The position numbers were made by a program, and so were the translations under genes. 6,202 bases of DNA from an uncultured Clostridium sp. (lineage in GTDB: Bacteria > Bacillota > Clostridia > TANB77 > CAG-508), in assembly GCA_945937855.1 (NCBI GenBank), contig CAMEUC010000086.1, forward strand, positions 1 through 6,202, written 5' to 3'. The notes beneath the pieces were generated by a model that did no database searches, was not told where the DNA came from, and saw nothing but the letters and a program-made list of their open reading frames with translations. This document shows, piece by piece, positions 6,010-6,202 of this stretch. Position 1 is the first letter of the stretch. Every line of letters begins with the position of its first letter.

Positions 6010-6202
6010 GTGTCACAGGAAGATTTAGAAGTTAAAGATACTGATATTAAAAATGAAGAAAATATGAGCTGGGAAGAATATATAACAGAGTTAAATAAAT
6101 ATGCTAAATCATTAAGATATCAAGATGCTTATGCAATGAGAGATGATTTATTAAATAAAACAGCATCTGTTTTCTATAATAATCTTAACCAAGAAAAAAT
6201 AG
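6010..6202 (+). CDS. N-terminal part of an unknown phage protein, possibly portal (3' part outside window)
   Basis: From GTG 6010 the frame stays open to the window end, giving 64 residues that begin MSQEDLEVKDTDIKNEEN. The sequence is hydrophilic and rich in acidic residues, then probably helical (SWEEYITELNKYAKSL). There is no signal peptide, membrane segment or recognisable motif in this stretch. Portal or another head gene often follows TerL in tailed phages, and portal N-termini are poorly conserved, so a portal is a reasonable guess from position only. The gene lies 46 bases after TerL, beyond the palindrome at 5969-5984, and uses a strong ribosome binding site with a GTG start. Contains no CGG. 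Confidence 0.65.
   Translation, partial: MSQEDLEVKDTDIKNEENMSWEEYITELNKYAKSLRYQDAYAMRDDLLNKTASVFYNNLNQEKI

Noticed and set aside
1..6202. CRISPR array, insertion sequence or direct-repeat array
   Set aside because: No regularly spaced repeats, transposase motifs or terminal inverted repeats were found.

Overview
This window looks like a piece of a tailed-phage (Caudoviricetes) genome or prophage from a very AT-rich Gram-positive host, probably a Bacillota/Clostridia-type gut bacterium. The reasons are the strongly A/T-biased codons, the strong AGGAGG-like ribosome binding sites, and a gene order of small-terminase-like gene, large terminase and next virion gene. All complete protein genes lie on the + strand.

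Layout. The end of an unknown gene (1-125) is followed by a hairpin. Next is a metallophosphoesterase with an N-terminal helix-turn-helix-like region (174-1517), closed by a strong bidirectional terminator (1518-1552). The 238-base gap after it holds a consensus promoter facing left, a weaker promoter facing right, and a divergent tRNA-Pro(UGG) gene with an encoded CCA (1645-1719). The packaging block follows: a small phage protein of the 'GDYIIKGVKGE' type (1756-2346), a GIY-YIG/zinc-ribbon/TerS-like fusion protein (2371-4122), and the large terminase TerL (4119-5963). A GTG-started gene (6010 onward, probably portal or another head gene) runs off the window.

The main discovery candidate is in TerL. 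Its reading frame is broken three times, always by one extra C directly before a glycine codon (positions 4395, 4456 and 4817). In each case the ribosome would meet an in-frame CGG codon at the break. If one base is skipped at each CGG, the product is a continuous 613-residue terminase with intact Walker A, coupling motif and nuclease aspartates. These three are the only in-frame CGG codons in about 1,940 codons of the window; the 11 other CGG trinucleotides in genes are all out of frame. This suggests that CGG is not an arginine codon in this phage/host pair but a +1 frameshift signal (unassigned 'hungry' codon, or CGGN read as a quadruplet), with glycine as the likely outcome. Simple decay or sequencing error would not be expected to hit only CGG sites and restore the frame exactly.

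The genes probably act together in DNA packaging. The TerS-like protein would recognise phage DNA and TerL would cut and pump it. The phosphoesterase may act in DNA processing. The tRNA supports translation of the late genes.
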